Below the pieces are notes generated by a model. That model was not told the origin of the DNA. It saw only the letters and a program-made list of their open reading frames with translations, and ran no database searches. 64,000 nt of DNA. Source: DATBLE01 sp963775695. GTDB lineage: Bacteria; Actinomycetota; Thermoleophilia; Gaiellales; Gaiellaceae. The DNA is taken from assembly GCA_963775695.1 (NCBI GenBank), contig CAVZJU010000001.1, positions 186,001-250,000 of the forward strand. The letters are read 5' to 3'. Positions within the stretch are counted from its first letter, which is position 1, and the number at the start of each line of letters is the position of its first letter. A program made the position numbers and the translations under genes. Positions 50,503 to 59,492 of this stretch are shown here, one piece after another.

Positions 50503-50928
50503 TCAGTGCGAGCAGCCGGAGCCACAGCCGCCGACCGCCTCGGCGGGCGTGTCGTCCTCGACCTGGAACGAGTGGCCGCAGCCGCACGCCGAGGAGACGT
50601 TCGGGTTCTCGATCTTGAACCCGGACTCCTGGAGACCGTCCAGGAAGTCGATGCTCGCGCCCTGGAGATACGGCGCGCTGAAGGGGTCGACGACCACGCG
50701 GACCCCGAAGGCCTCGAGCTGGTGGTCGCCCTCCTGGGGGCCACGGTCGAACCCGAGGGCGTACTCGAAGCCCGAGCAGCCCCCGCCCTGAACGGCGATC
50801 CGCAGCACCTCGGCGTCGCCGTCCGGCTCGTCGGCCTGGAGTTCCTTGATCTTCACGGCCGCGCGCTCGGTGAGCGAGACGACATCGGTTCTGGAAGGAA
50901 TAGCGCTGGGCTCTTCGAGAGTGGCCAC
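50503..50928 (-). CDS. erpA: A-type iron-sulfur cluster carrier/insertion protein
   Basis: 141 residues. The three family cysteines are in GGGCSGFEYALGF and SSACGCGHSF. The body VSLTERAAVKIKELQADEPD is typical of ErpA/IscA/HesB. An extra Cys-rich end (GGCGSGCSH) follows. It delivers Fe-S clusters to target enzymes; the adjacent nuo operon encodes many. The GTG at 50928 is 6 nt from TACGAT (50935-50940, minus), fixing a leaderless start rather than the longer frame to 51063. Confidence 0.92.
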   Translation of the reverse strand: MATLEEPSAIPSRTDVVSLTERAAVKIKELQADEPDGDAEVLRIAVQGGGCSGFEYALGFDRGPQEGDHQLEAFGVRVVVDPFSAPYLQGASIDFLDGLQESGFKIENPNVSSACGCGHSFQVEDDTPAEAVGGCGSGCSH

Positions 50929-51050
50929 GCGCCCATCGTAGCAGTGCGCCCGGCGCCGCCGAATCGCCGTTCCGGGACGACTTTGTGACACGCGCCGCGC
51001 GCATTGTTGCGCGGTTTCTCGCTTGCTTCGTGCGGCCAATGACGACTTGC

Positions 51051-51082
51051 TAGTGTCCGCCACGCGAGGCCGACGGAGGAGG
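51051..51082 (+). promoter_or_regulatory. nuo operon promoter (extended -10) and ribosome site
   Basis: TGCTAGTGT (TGN extension plus TAGTGT at 51051-51056) is followed by a short leader and GGAGGAGG at 51075-51082, 10 nt before the TTG start of nuoA. No good -35 is seen, as expected for extended -10 promoters. Confidence 0.55.
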
Positions 51083-51092
51083 AAGCAGGGCG

Positions 51093-51455
51093 TTGCTGGA
51101 CAGCTGGTTGCCGTTCCTGATCTACGGGCTGCTCGCGTTCGCGATTCCGCTGTCGATGATCGCCTTCTCGTTCGTCTTCTCGCAGAAGCCGAAGCGGCGC
51201 ACGCGCGCCCGGGTGATCCCCTTCGAGTCGGGGGTCTCGACCGGGCCGCCGCAGCAACAGCGGTTCACGATCAGCTTCTACCTGACGGCGATGCTCTTCA
51301 TCGTCTTCGACATCGAGATCGTCTTCCTCTATCCGCTCGCGGTCGAGCTGAACGCCCTCGGCTGGTTCGCCTTCTTCGAGCTCCTGGTCTTCGTCGCGAT
51401 CCTCGCGGTCGCCTACGTCTACATCTGGCGGAAGGGAGCGCTCGAATGGCGATGA
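51093..51455 (+). CDS. nuoA: NADH-quinone oxidoreductase subunit A
   Basis: 120 residues with three membrane helices. The conserved FESGVSTGPPQQQRFTISFY and FIVFDIEIVFLYPLA identify NuoA, which lies at the junction of the membrane and peripheral arms of complex I. TTG start, chosen from the GGAGGAGG site. It overlaps nuoB by 10 nt. First gene of the 14-gene nuo operon. Confidence 0.95.
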   Translation: MLDSWLPFLIYGLLAFAIPLSMIAFSFVFSQKPKRRTRARVIPFESGVSTGPPQQQRFTISFYLTAMLFIVFDIEIVFLYPLAVELNALGWFAFFELLVFVAILAVAYVYIWRKGALEWR

Positions 51456-52027
51456 AGCGCCTGAAGGACTACGGGCTGCAGTCGGAGCGCCTGCTCTGGC
51501 CGACCAAGGGCCCGAGCGTCTTCGAGCGCGAGCTCGACGTCGAGGAGCTGGAGTCGAAGCTCGGTCTCACCACGCTCGAGAAGGCGGTCGCCTGGTCGCA
51601 GACGAAGTCGATGTGGCCCGACCAGTTCGGGCTCTCGTGCTGCGCGATGGAGATGATCGCGATCGTCGACTCGCGGTACGACATCGCGCGCTTCGGAATG
51701 GAGGCGTTCCGCGCCTCGCCGCGCCAGGCCGACCTGCTGATCGTCTCCGGCCGGGTCGCCCACAAGATGGCCTCACCGCTCCGGCAGATCTACGACCAGA
51801 TGCTCGAGCCGAAGTGGGTGATCGCGATGGGCGCCTGCGCGAGCTCGGGCGGGATGTTCAACAACTACGCCGTCCTCCAGGGCGTCGACCGCATCGTCCC
51901 GGTCGACATCCACGTGCCCGGCTGCCCGCCGCGGCCCGAGGGACTGATGGAGGGGATCATCCGCCTGCACGAGAAGGTGCTCGCCGGCGTGCCGCCGGCG
52001 TACGAGATCCGGGGCGTCGCATCGTGA
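51446..52027 (+). CDS. nuoB: NADH-quinone oxidoreductase subunit B
   Basis: 193 residues carrying the N2 [4Fe-4S] ligands: LSCCAMEM, GACASSGGMF and HVPGCPPRPEG. N2 is the last cluster before quinone. The start ATG at 51446 overlaps nuoA. A 154-nt gap with a hairpin separates it from nuoC, whereas most neighbours overlap. Confidence 0.97.
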   Translation: MAMKRLKDYGLQSERLLWPTKGPSVFERELDVEELESKLGLTTLEKAVAWSQTKSMWPDQFGLSCCAMEMIAIVDSRYDIARFGMEAFRASPRQADLLIVSGRVAHKMASPLRQIYDQMLEPKWVIAMGACASSGGMFNNYAVLQGVDRIVPVDIHVPGCPPRPEGLMEGIIRLHEKVLAGVPPAYEIRGVAS

Positions 52028-52121
52028 ACGCTCGGCTCCGCCTCGCTTCACGGGCGAAACAGCCCGTTTCCCCCGTGGGCCCCCTTCCCCAATCCCGGTC
52101 GCACCCCAGTAACCGCTGGGA

Positions 52122-52148
52122 GCGGCGCCCGCACATGTCGGGCGCCGC
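52122..52148. repeat. 10-bp hairpin in the nuoB-nuoC gap
   Basis: GCGGCGCCCG and CGGGCGCCGC flank a 7-nt loop. A smaller 6-bp stem (ACGGGC/GCCCGT) lies at 52050-52067 in the same gap, 52028-52181, which holds no gene. Confidence 0.7.
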
Positions 52149-52181
52149 GGCGACCTTCCCGAAACTCACCGAGGACGGCGT

Positions 52182-52790
52182 ATGAGCTTCGAGGGGGTTC
52201 CCGGCCTGGTCGAGACGCGGGAGGCTTACGGCGAGACGACGCTCGTCGTCGACCCGGCGCGGCTGATCGAGGCGTGCCGCTACCTGCGCGACGACCAGGG
52301 TTTTCGCTTCCTCGCCGACATCACACCGACCGACTACCTGGGCTGGAACGAGCGCCCGACCGCCGGTTACATCGGCACCGCGTGGGGCCGCGACCTGAAC
52401 GCGCCCGGCTCGGCCGGCCTCCAGCGAAAGCCGAGCCCGAAGCCGAAGCGGTTCGCGGTGAACTACCACCTGCTGCGCCTGGAACGCGGCGCGCGTGGGC
52501 TGGAAGCGTCACCGGCAAAGCGGTCGACGCCCGGCCCCGTGAGCGCGCCTACGGCGCGACGCGTGAGAGTCCAGGTCTGGCTGGACGACGACGAGCCGGT
52601 CGAGAGCGTCGTCGGCATCTGGCCCACGGCCGACTGGCACGAGCGCGAGGCCTGGGACATGATGGGCATCCCGATCGTCGGCCATCCGAACCTCCGGCGC
52701 ATCCTGATGGAGGACGACTGGGAGGGCCACCCGCTGCGCAAGGACTACCCGATCGGCGGCGAGCCGGTGCGCTTCTCGGGGGAGGAGTAG
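52182..52790 (+). CDS. nuoC: NADH-quinone oxidoreductase subunit C
   Basis: 202-residue 30-kDa-type subunit: DYLGWNERPTAGYIGTAWGR, WPTADWHEREAWDMMGIPIV and the signature DDWEGHPLRKDYP. It is a separate gene rather than a NuoCD fusion. Between LLRLER and RVRVQVWLDDDE lies a stretch of about 25 Gly/Ala/Ser/Pro-rich residues that looks like an insertion. The stop overlaps the nuoD GTG by one base. Confidence 0.95.
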   Translation: MSFEGVPGLVETREAYGETTLVVDPARLIEACRYLRDDQGFRFLADITPTDYLGWNERPTAGYIGTAWGRDLNAPGSAGLQRKPSPKPKRFAVNYHLLRLERGARGLEASPAKRSTPGPVSAPTARRVRVQVWLDDDEPVESVVGIWPTADWHEREAWDMMGIPIVGHPNLRRILMEDDWEGHPLRKDYPIGGEPVRFSGEE

Positions 52791-54049
52791 TGGCCGTAGC
52801 GCCGGAGAAGGCCGGGGCGGCCATCTACGACGGGACGCGGATTCCCACCCCCGTCCCGACGATGCTCAAACCCGACCCGGGCCTCGAGGACGTGCTCACC
52901 GTCAACTTCGGCCCGAACCACCCGTCCACCCACGGCGTACTGCGGCTGATCGTCGACCTCCACGGCGAAGACGTGGTCGGGCTGGAGGCGGTGATCGGCT
53001 ACCTGCACACGGGCTTCGAGAAGAACATGGAGCAGAAGACCTACTGGAAGGGGGTCACCTACGCGCCGCGGATGGACTACCTCGCCTTCCAGGCGAACGA
53101 GTACGCCTACGTCGCCGCCGTCGAGAAGCTGCTCGCGATCGAGGCGCCGCCGAAGGCGGTGTGGATGCGGACGCTGCTGCTCGAGCTCAACCGGATCCAC
53201 TCGCATCTGATCTGGCTCGGCACAGGCGCGCTGGAGATCGGCGCGATCGGCCTGCTCTGGTACTGCTTCAACGCCCGCGACGACGTGCTCGACCTCTTCG
53301 AGCTGGTCGGCGGGGCGCGCATGCACACCCGTTACTTCCAGGCGGGCGGACTCGCGGAGGACATCCCGTCCGGGTTCTTCACGGCGTGCAAGAAGTTCGC
53401 CGACGAGTTCCCCGACACGATCGACATGTACGAGCAGCTGCTCACGAAGCAGAAGATCTGGCTGGAGCGGACGCGCGGCCTCGGCCTCCTTTCCGCCGAC
53501 GACGCGATCGCGCTCGGCCAGTCGGGCCCGGTGCTGCGGGCCTCCGGCGTCGAGTGGGACCTGCGCCGCGACGAGCCGTACCTCGCCTATCCCGAGCTCG
53601 ACTTCGACGTGCCCGTCCACCACCGCGGCGACGTCTACGACCGGTACCGGATCCGCGTCGACGAGATGCGCGAGTCGGTGAAGATCATCTCCCAGTGCCT
53701 CGAGGGCATGCCGGGCGGCGCCTGGATCGCCGACGACCGAAAGGTCGTGCTGCCGCCCCGGCACGAGCTCCACACCTCGATGGAGTCGCTGATCCACCAC
53801 TTCAAGATCGTCACCGAGGGCTACCGCGTGCCCGAGGGCGAGGTGTACGTCGCGGTCGAGTCCCCGCGCGGCGAGTTCGGCTGCTACCTCGTCTCGGACG
53901 GCGGGCCGAGGCCGTGGCGCGTCAAGTTCCGGGCCCCGTCGTACGTGGCGCTCCAGGCGACGGCGACCTGCGTCCACGACTCGCTGGTGGCCGACATGAT
54001 CGCGATCGTCGGCTCGCTCGACACCGTCATGGGCGAGGTTGATCGCTGA
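52790..54049 (+). CDS. nuoD: NADH-quinone oxidoreductase subunit D
   Basis: 419-residue 49-kDa subunit lining the quinone cavity: NFGPNHPSTHGVLRLIVDLH (quinone-contact His), GYLHTGFEKNMEQKTYW and the C-terminal YVALQATATCVHDSLVADMI. GTG start at 52790 after GGAGG. Its end shares a base with the nuoE start. Confidence 0.97.
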   Translation: MAVAPEKAGAAIYDGTRIPTPVPTMLKPDPGLEDVLTVNFGPNHPSTHGVLRLIVDLHGEDVVGLEAVIGYLHTGFEKNMEQKTYWKGVTYAPRMDYLAFQANEYAYVAAVEKLLAIEAPPKAVWMRTLLLELNRIHSHLIWLGTGALEIGAIGLLWYCFNARDDVLDLFELVGGARMHTRYFQAGGLAEDIPSGFFTACKKFADEFPDTIDMYEQLLTKQKIWLERTRGLGLLSADDAIALGQSGPVLRASGVEWDLRRDEPYLAYPELDFDVPVHHRGDVYDRYRIRVDEMRESVKIISQCLEGMPGGAWIADDRKVVLPPRHELHTSMESLIHHFKIVTEGYRVPEGEVYVAVESPRGEFGCYLVSDGGPRPWRVKFRAPSYVALQATATCVHDSLVADMIAIVGSLDTVMGEVDR

Positions 54050-54516
54050 TGCCCGACCTCAGAACACGGGTGGAGGCGATCGCGGACCGCTACCCGGACC
54101 GGCGCTCGCTCACCCTGCCGGCGCTGCGGTTCGCGCAGGAGGAGCACGGCTGGCTGCCGCCCGAGGCGCTCCGCGAGGTGGCCGAGGTGCTCGACCTCAC
54201 TCCCGCCTACTGCCAGGCGGTCGCGTCCTTCTACGACATGTTCAACCTGGAGCCGGTGGGCAGGCACATGGTCGAGATCTGCACGAACCTGTCCTGTGCG
54301 CTGATCGGCGCGCAGCGCGTGGTCGAGGCGTTCGAGTCGACGCTCGGCGTCAAGGCCGGTGAGACGACCGAGGACGGCGAGATCACCTTCCGGGCGGTCG
54401 AGTGCCTGGGCGGCTGCGGCTACGCGCCGGTCGTCGCAGTGGACAGCCGCTACCGCCACAACGTCACGCCGGAGGACGCAGCCGGAATCGTGGGGGAGCT
54501 CCGTGGCGCTGCTTAG
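54049..54516 (+). CDS. nuoE: NADH-quinone oxidoreductase subunit E
   Basis: 155-residue 24-kDa-type subunit with the N1a [2Fe-2S] ligands in CTNLSCALIGA and ECLGGCGYAP. The N-terminal thioredoxin-like-fold lead EEHGWLPPEALREVAEVL also matches. It joins NuoF and NuoG in the NADH-oxidising tip. It overlaps nuoF by 14 nt. Confidence 0.96.
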   Translation: MPDLRTRVEAIADRYPDRRSLTLPALRFAQEEHGWLPPEALREVAEVLDLTPAYCQAVASFYDMFNLEPVGRHMVEICTNLSCALIGAQRVVEAFESTLGVKAGETTEDGEITFRAVECLGGCGYAPVVAVDSRYRHNVTPEDAAGIVGELRGAA

Positions 54517-55831
54517 CTCGCTGCTCGAGGGCGCCGACGAGCGCGACCTGACGAAGCTGGACGAGTACCGCGCGATCGGCGGCTACAGGGCGCTGGCCAA
54601 GGCGCGGGAGATGACGTCCGACGCGCTGATCGAGGAGATGAGCAAGGCGAACCTTCGTGGCCGTGGCGGCGCCGGCTTCCCGATCGGCCGAAAGGCGTCG
54701 CTGATCGCGCGCGACTCGCCGAAGCCGAAGTACGTGGTCGTCAATGCCGACGAGTCCGAGCCGGGCGCCTTCAAGGACCGCCAGGTGATGGACACGGTGC
54801 CGCACCGGTTGCTCGAGGGCTGCCTGATCGCCGCCCACGCGATCGAGTCGAAGGACGTGTTCATCTACATCCGCGGCGAGTACCTGGCCGAGTACGAGAC
54901 GCTGCAGGCGGCTGTCGACGAGGCGGAGACGGCCGGGTTGTTCGACGACATTCGCGTCGTCGTGCATCGCGGCGCCGGCGCCTACATCTGCGGAGAGGAA
55001 ACCGCGCTCCTCGACTCGCTCGAAGGCCGCCGCGGACAGCCGCGCCCGCGCCCGCCGTTCCCACCGGTGCAGGGCCTCTACAACGCGCCCACTCAGGTCA
55101 ACAACGTTTGCACGATCGCGACGCTGCCGATCGTGATCGCGATGGGCGCGGAGAAGTTCGCGGAGATCGGCGCGGAGACCGCGCCGGGCACGGCGATCTT
55201 CTCGATCTCGGGGAACGTCGAGAGGCCGGGCAACTACGAGCTCGAGCTGGGGACGCCGATGCGGGAGCTGATCTACGAGCACGCGGGCGGGATCGCCGGC
55301 GGCAGGAAGCTGAAGGCCGTCATCCCCGGCGGTTCGTCCGTGCCGGCGCTGACGCCCGACCAGATCGACGTCCCGCTCGACTACGACTCGCTGGCCGAGC
55401 TGAAGACCTTCTTCGGCGCGGCGTCGCTGATCGTCGTCGACGACCGCTGCTGCCTGGTGCAGCTCGCGCTGCGGTCGACCCAGTTCTACATGCACGAGTC
55501 GTGCGGCAAGTGCACGCCGTGCCGCGAGGGGACGCGCTGGATGGTGCAGATCCTGGAGAAGATCGAGCGCGGCGACGGGGAGCTGTCGGACCTCGAGCTG
55601 CTGGAGTCGATCAACGGGCGGATCCTCGGCAAGGTGCTCTGCGCTCTCGGTGAGTTCGCCGTCTACCCGGTCTCGAGCTACATCGCGCACTGGCGCGACG
55701 AGTTCGTCGCCCACATCCAGCAGGGCCGCTGCCCGTACGCCGGCAGCTCGTCGATCGAGGGGATCCTCGCTCCGTCGGAGCAGCACCACGGCCCAGTGCA
55801 CGTCGAGAAGCCGCTGGCGGTGATCGTATGA
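54503..55831 (+). CDS. nuoF: NADH-quinone oxidoreductase subunit F
   Basis: 442 residues from the GTG at 54503. FMN/NADH site: LRGRGGAGFPIGRKASL, NADESEPGAFKDRQVM and GAGAYICGEETALLDSLEG. The N3 [4Fe-4S] ligands lie in ESCGKCTPCREGT plus a later Cys. It accepts hydride from NADH. A 4-bp ATGA overlap leads into nuoG. Confidence 0.97.
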   Translation: MALLSSLLEGADERDLTKLDEYRAIGGYRALAKAREMTSDALIEEMSKANLRGRGGAGFPIGRKASLIARDSPKPKYVVVNADESEPGAFKDRQVMDTVPHRLLEGCLIAAHAIESKDVFIYIRGEYLAEYETLQAAVDEAETAGLFDDIRVVVHRGAGAYICGEETALLDSLEGRRGQPRPRPPFPPVQGLYNAPTQVNNVCTIATLPIVIAMGAEKFAEIGAETAPGTAIFSISGNVERPGNYELELGTPMRELIYEHAGGIAGGRKLKAVIPGGSSVPALTPDQIDVPLDYDSLAELKTFFGAASLIVVDDRCCLVQLALRSTQFYMHESCGKCTPCREGTRWMVQILEKIERGDGELSDLELLESINGRILGKVLCALGEFAVYPVSSYIAHWRDEFVAHIQQGRCPYAGSSSIEGILAPSEQHHGPVHVEKPLAVIV

Positions 55832-57969
55832 GCACGAACGGCAACCGGCCCGAGCTGGTCACGATCACCGTCGACGACGTCGAGATCCAGGTGCCGAAAG
55901 GCATCGGTCTCGTCGAAGCGGCGCTCTACGCCGGGATCGAGATCCCGGTGTTCTGCTACGAGCCGCGCCTCGGGCCGCCGGTCGGCGCCTGCCGCATGTG
56001 CCTCTGCGAGGTCGCGCCGGGGCCGCCGAAGCCGCAGGCCGCCTGCACGCTGACCGCCGCAGACGGAATGGTCGTGAAGACGGCCGCGACCTCGCCGATG
56101 GCCGCCGAGGCGCAGGAGGCGACGCTCGAGTTCATCCTCGTCAACCACCCGCTCGACTGCCCGGTCTGCGACAAGGGCGGCGAGTGCCCGCTCCAGGATC
56201 TCACCTTCCGCTACGGCCCCGGGAACACGCGCATGACGTTCGCGAAGCGGACATTCGAGAAGCCGATCCCGATCTCACCGACGATCGCGCTCGACCGCGA
56301 GCGCTGCATCCTCTGCTACCGCTGCACACGCTTCTCGGAGGCGGTCGCCGAAGACGGCCAGCTGGTCGCCCGCGACCGCGGAGCGAGCTCGATCATCGCC
56401 ACGTTCGAGGACGAGCCCTACCGCGCGCCGTTCTCCGGCAACGTGATCGAGCTCTGCCCGGTCGGCGCGCTGACGTCGACCCAGTACCGCTTCGAGGCGC
56501 GGCCCTGGGAGATCCAGAACATCCCGACCGTCTGCGGCCTCTGCCCGGTCGGCTGCAACATCAGCGCGACCACCCGCGAGGGCAAGGTCAAGCGGATCCT
56601 CTCGCGGAACCACCCCGAGATCGACGAGGGCTGGCTCTGCGACAAGGGCCGCTTCGCCTACTCGCACCTGTACGCGCGCGACCGCGTGAAGGATCCGCTG
56701 CGCAAGGTCGGCCAGCGGCGCTTCGAGGAGATCTCGTGGGACGACGCGCTCGACCAGGCCGAATCGCTCCTGCGGCAGGGGCCCGTGCTGCTGGCGCTGT
56801 CGGGGTCGGAGACGGTCGAGCAGGCGGAGGCGCTGGCGCGGCTCGTGCGGCAGGGCCTCGGCTCCGACGCCGTCGTGCTGCCCGAGCAGGCCTCGCCGGC
56901 GATCGACGCGTTCCGGGCGCCGCTCTCGTCGATTCGGGACGCCGAGCGTGTGATCGTCGTGGGCGACGAGCCGGTCGAGGAGCGCGCTCCCGTGGTTGCG
57001 CTCTGGATCAGGGCGGCGCGGCGCGCCGGCGCAGAGATCGTCACCGTCGGCGCCGCAGGCACGAACCCGACCGTCCCGGGCAAGTCGGCCGAAGCCGTGC
57101 GGGCGCTGGGCGAGCAGGCACGCGGCGCAGTGCTGATCTGGTCGGGCCCCGGCGGAGCCGGGGGCGCCGCCGCCGCCGCGCTCGCCGAGGAGCTCGGCGC
57201 GGCAGCCGCCTTCTACCTGCCCTCGACCCCGAACGGCCGCGCAGTCGTCGAGGCGTGGCACGCGGCCGGCGATGGAGAGCCGCTCGCACCCGAGAAGATC
57301 GGCGTCCTCCTCATCTCCGGGGACGACGCGGCCGCCGACCCCGGCGTCCAGTCACTCGCAGACCGAGCGGACGCAGTGATCGCGATCACGATGTTCGCCG
57401 ATCCGTTGCGCGGTTCAGCCGATCTCGTGCTGCCGGGGACGAGCTATCTCGAGCGCGACGGAACGATCGTCAACCTCGAGGGCCGCCCGCAGCGCCTGCG
57501 CCGCGCGGTGATCCCGCCGGCGCCGGACGAGGTCGCCTGGATCGCCAAGCTGGCCGAGCGCTTCGGCGTCGTGATCGACCCGCACACGCACGCGGTCGCC
57601 GCCGAGGAGACGGCGAAGCTGCCTGCGCGCGCCGAGTCCGCGCCGGTGAAGCTGCCGAAGGCGCCGCGGGCGCAGACGGCCAAGGGGGGCCCGCTCAAGC
57701 TCGTGCGCTACCGCTCCCTGTTCTCGGGACCGGCGGTCGAGCGCGTGCCCGAGCTCCAGTTCCAGCGGCCGGAGCCCGAGATCGAGCTCTCCGCCCGCGA
57801 CGCGAGCACGCGGCACATCACAACCGGCGAGGACGTCGTCGTGCGCTCGAACGGCACCTCGGTGCACATGCGCGCCCGGGTCAACCGGCAGCTGGTCAAC
57901 GGCACCGTCCGAGCGCCCGAGGAGCACGTGCAAGGCCTCGAGGCCGCCGTGGAGGTGAGCAAGCAGTGA
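55828..57969 (+). CDS. nuoG: NADH-quinone oxidoreductase subunit G
   Basis: 713 residues. An N-terminal ferredoxin-like region holds N1b (CYEPRLGPPVGACRMCLCEV), N5 with its His ligand (HPLDCPVCDKGGECPLQ) and N4 (CILCYRCTRFSEAV). The molybdopterin-oxidoreductase-like domain begins with an intact four-Cys N7 site (CGLCPVGCNI, then GWLCDKGRF). The later domain is degenerate as usual. N7 is present only in part of bacterial complexes. Its GTGA overlap couples it to nuoH. Confidence 0.96.
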   Translation: MSTNGNRPELVTITVDDVEIQVPKGIGLVEAALYAGIEIPVFCYEPRLGPPVGACRMCLCEVAPGPPKPQAACTLTAADGMVVKTAATSPMAAEAQEATLEFILVNHPLDCPVCDKGGECPLQDLTFRYGPGNTRMTFAKRTFEKPIPISPTIALDRERCILCYRCTRFSEAVAEDGQLVARDRGASSIIATFEDEPYRAPFSGNVIELCPVGALTSTQYRFEARPWEIQNIPTVCGLCPVGCNISATTREGKVKRILSRNHPEIDEGWLCDKGRFAYSHLYARDRVKDPLRKVGQRRFEEISWDDALDQAESLLRQGPVLLALSGSETVEQAEALARLVRQGLGSDAVVLPEQASPAIDAFRAPLSSIRDAERVIVVGDEPVEERAPVVALWIRAARRAGAEIVTVGAAGTNPTVPGKSAEAVRALGEQARGAVLIWSGPGGAGGAAAAALAEELGAAAAFYLPSTPNGRAVVEAWHAAGDGEPLAPEKIGVLLISGDDAAADPGVQSLADRADAVIAITMFADPLRGSADLVLPGTSYLERDGTIVNLEGRPQRLRRAVIPPAPDEVAWIAKLAERFGVVIDPHTHAVAAEETAKLPARAESAPVKLPKAPRAQTAKGGPLKLVRYRSLFSGPAVERVPELQFQRPEPEIELSARDASTRHITTGEDVVVRSNGTSVHMRARVNRQLVNGTVRAPEEHVQGLEAAVEVSKQ

Positions 57970-58958
57970 ACAACGGCGAGCCCTGGTGGATCGGGCTGAT
58001 CAAGGCGCTGATCTTCATCAACGTCCTGCTGATCTCGATGGCGTTCCTCACGCTCTACGAGCGAAAGCTGCTCGCGCGCATGCAGCGGCGCCTCGGCCCG
58101 AACCGCGCCGGCCCGAAGGGGCTCCTCCAGCCGTTCGCCGACCTGATCAAGATGGTTCGGAAGGAGGCGTTCGCGCCGGTCGCGGCGATCGACACGCTCT
58201 ACCTGCTGGCGCCGGCCTTCGCGGCCTTCACCGCGCTCTGCGCGTTCAGCGTGATCCCCTGGGGCGAAGGCTGGCAGATCTGGCACTACCACGTGAACGG
58301 TGAGATCGCCGACGTACCCATCTCCCTGATCCTGATCTTCGCGCTCGGCTCGCTGGGGATCTACGGGTTCATCATCGGCGGCTGGGCGTCCGAGTCGAAG
58401 TACTCGCTGCTCGGGTCGATGCGGACGTGCGCCCAGATGGTCTCCTACGAGGTCTCGCTGGCGCTGTCCGTGCTCGGCGTCGTATTGATGGCACACACGC
58501 TCTCGCTCTCCGGGATCGTCGACGCGCAGGTGAGAGACTGGTGGTACGCCGCACCGCAGTTCGTCGGGCTCATCTGCTTCTTCATCGCCGGTGTCGCCGA
58601 GACGAACCGTCCGCCGTTCGACCTGCCCGAGGCCGACACCGAGCTCGTCGGCGGCTATTCGACCGAGTACTCCGGCATGCGCTGGGGGCTCTTCCAGATG
58701 GCCGAGTACGTGAACGTGATCGTCCTCTCTGCGCTCGCGGTGACCCTCTTCTTCGGCGGCTGGGAAGGCCCGTGGGCGCCGCTCGGGCCGCTCTGGTTCT
58801 TCATCAAGCTCGTCCTCGCGATCTCGGTCTTCATCTGGCTGCGGGCGACGCTGCCGCGGCTCCGCTACGACCAGCTGATGCGCTTCGGCTGGAAGGTCCT
58901 GCTCCCGGTGGCGACGATCAACGCCGTGATCACTGCCCTCTTCGTGGTGATCTTTTGA
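57966..58958 (+). CDS. nuoH: NADH-quinone oxidoreductase subunit H
   Basis: 330 residues with eight or so membrane helices. Motifs LYERKLLARMQRRLGPNRAG and AETNRPPFDLPEADTELVGG are strictly conserved in NuoH, which forms the quinone chamber entrance with NuoB and NuoD. GTG start overlapping nuoG by 4 bp; its TGA overlaps the TTG start of nuoI by 4 bp. Confidence 0.97.
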   Translation: MNNGEPWWIGLIKALIFINVLLISMAFLTLYERKLLARMQRRLGPNRAGPKGLLQPFADLIKMVRKEAFAPVAAIDTLYLLAPAFAAFTALCAFSVIPWGEGWQIWHYHVNGEIADVPISLILIFALGSLGIYGFIIGGWASESKYSLLGSMRTCAQMVSYEVSLALSVLGVVLMAHTLSLSGIVDAQVRDWWYAAPQFVGLICFFIAGVAETNRPPFDLPEADTELVGGYSTEYSGMRWGLFQMAEYVNVIVLSALAVTLFFGGWEGPWAPLGPLWFFIKLVLAISVFIWLRATLPRLRYDQLMRFGWKVLLPVATINAVITALFVVIF

Positions 58959-59452
58959 GCCCACAGCCGATCGACAGCCTCAAGGGCTTCGCCGTCACCT
59001 TCGGCCAGCTGTTCAAGAAGCCGATCACACAGCAGTACCCCGAGTACAAGCGGCCGGTTTACCCCCGGTTCCGCGGGCGCCACCGTCTGCACCTGCACGA
59101 GAACGGCCTGGAGAAATGCGTCGGCTGCTCGCTCTGCGCGGCGGCCTGCCCGGCCGACTGCATCCGCGTCGTCGCCGCCGAGAACACCGCCGAGAACCGC
59201 GTCTCGGCGGGCGAGCGCTACGCGCGGATCTACGAGATCAACATGAGCCGCTGCATCTTCTGCGGCTACTGCGAGCTCGCCTGCCCGTTCGACGCGATCA
59301 CCCTCGGCAACGACTTCGAGCTCTCGGAGTACTCACGCGACGACCTGATCTACACGAAGGACATGCTGCTCGCCGAGCCGATCAAGCGCGTGCCGGTCGC
59401 CGACCCGGACGAGTTCGACACGCCGATCCCCTACTACGAGACGGCCTCGTGA
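58955..59452 (+). CDS. nuoI: NADH-quinone oxidoreductase subunit I
   Basis: 165 residues with two [4Fe-4S] ferredoxin motifs (CVGCSLCAAACPADC and CIFCGYCELACPFDA), clusters N6a and N6b. The TTG at 58955 is the only start near the family's N-terminus (SPQPIDSLKGFAVTFGQLFK) and lies in a TTGA overlap with nuoH. A 40-nt gap with a hairpin follows. Confidence 0.95.
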   Translation: MSPQPIDSLKGFAVTFGQLFKKPITQQYPEYKRPVYPRFRGRHRLHLHENGLEKCVGCSLCAAACPADCIRVVAAENTAENRVSAGERYARIYEINMSRCIFCGYCELACPFDAITLGNDFELSEYSRDDLIYTKDMLLAEPIKRVPVADPDEFDTPIPYYETAS

Positions 59453-59454
59453 AG

Positions 59455-59483
59455 ACCCGGAAAATGCTCCGCATTTCCCGGGT
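59455..59483. repeat. 13-bp hairpin in the nuoI-nuoJ gap
   Basis: ACCCGGAAAATGC and GCATTTCCCGGGT pair with one mismatch around a 3-nt loop (TCC), filling most of the 40-nt gap. Confidence 0.75.
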
Positions 59484-59492
59484 GGGGCGGAC

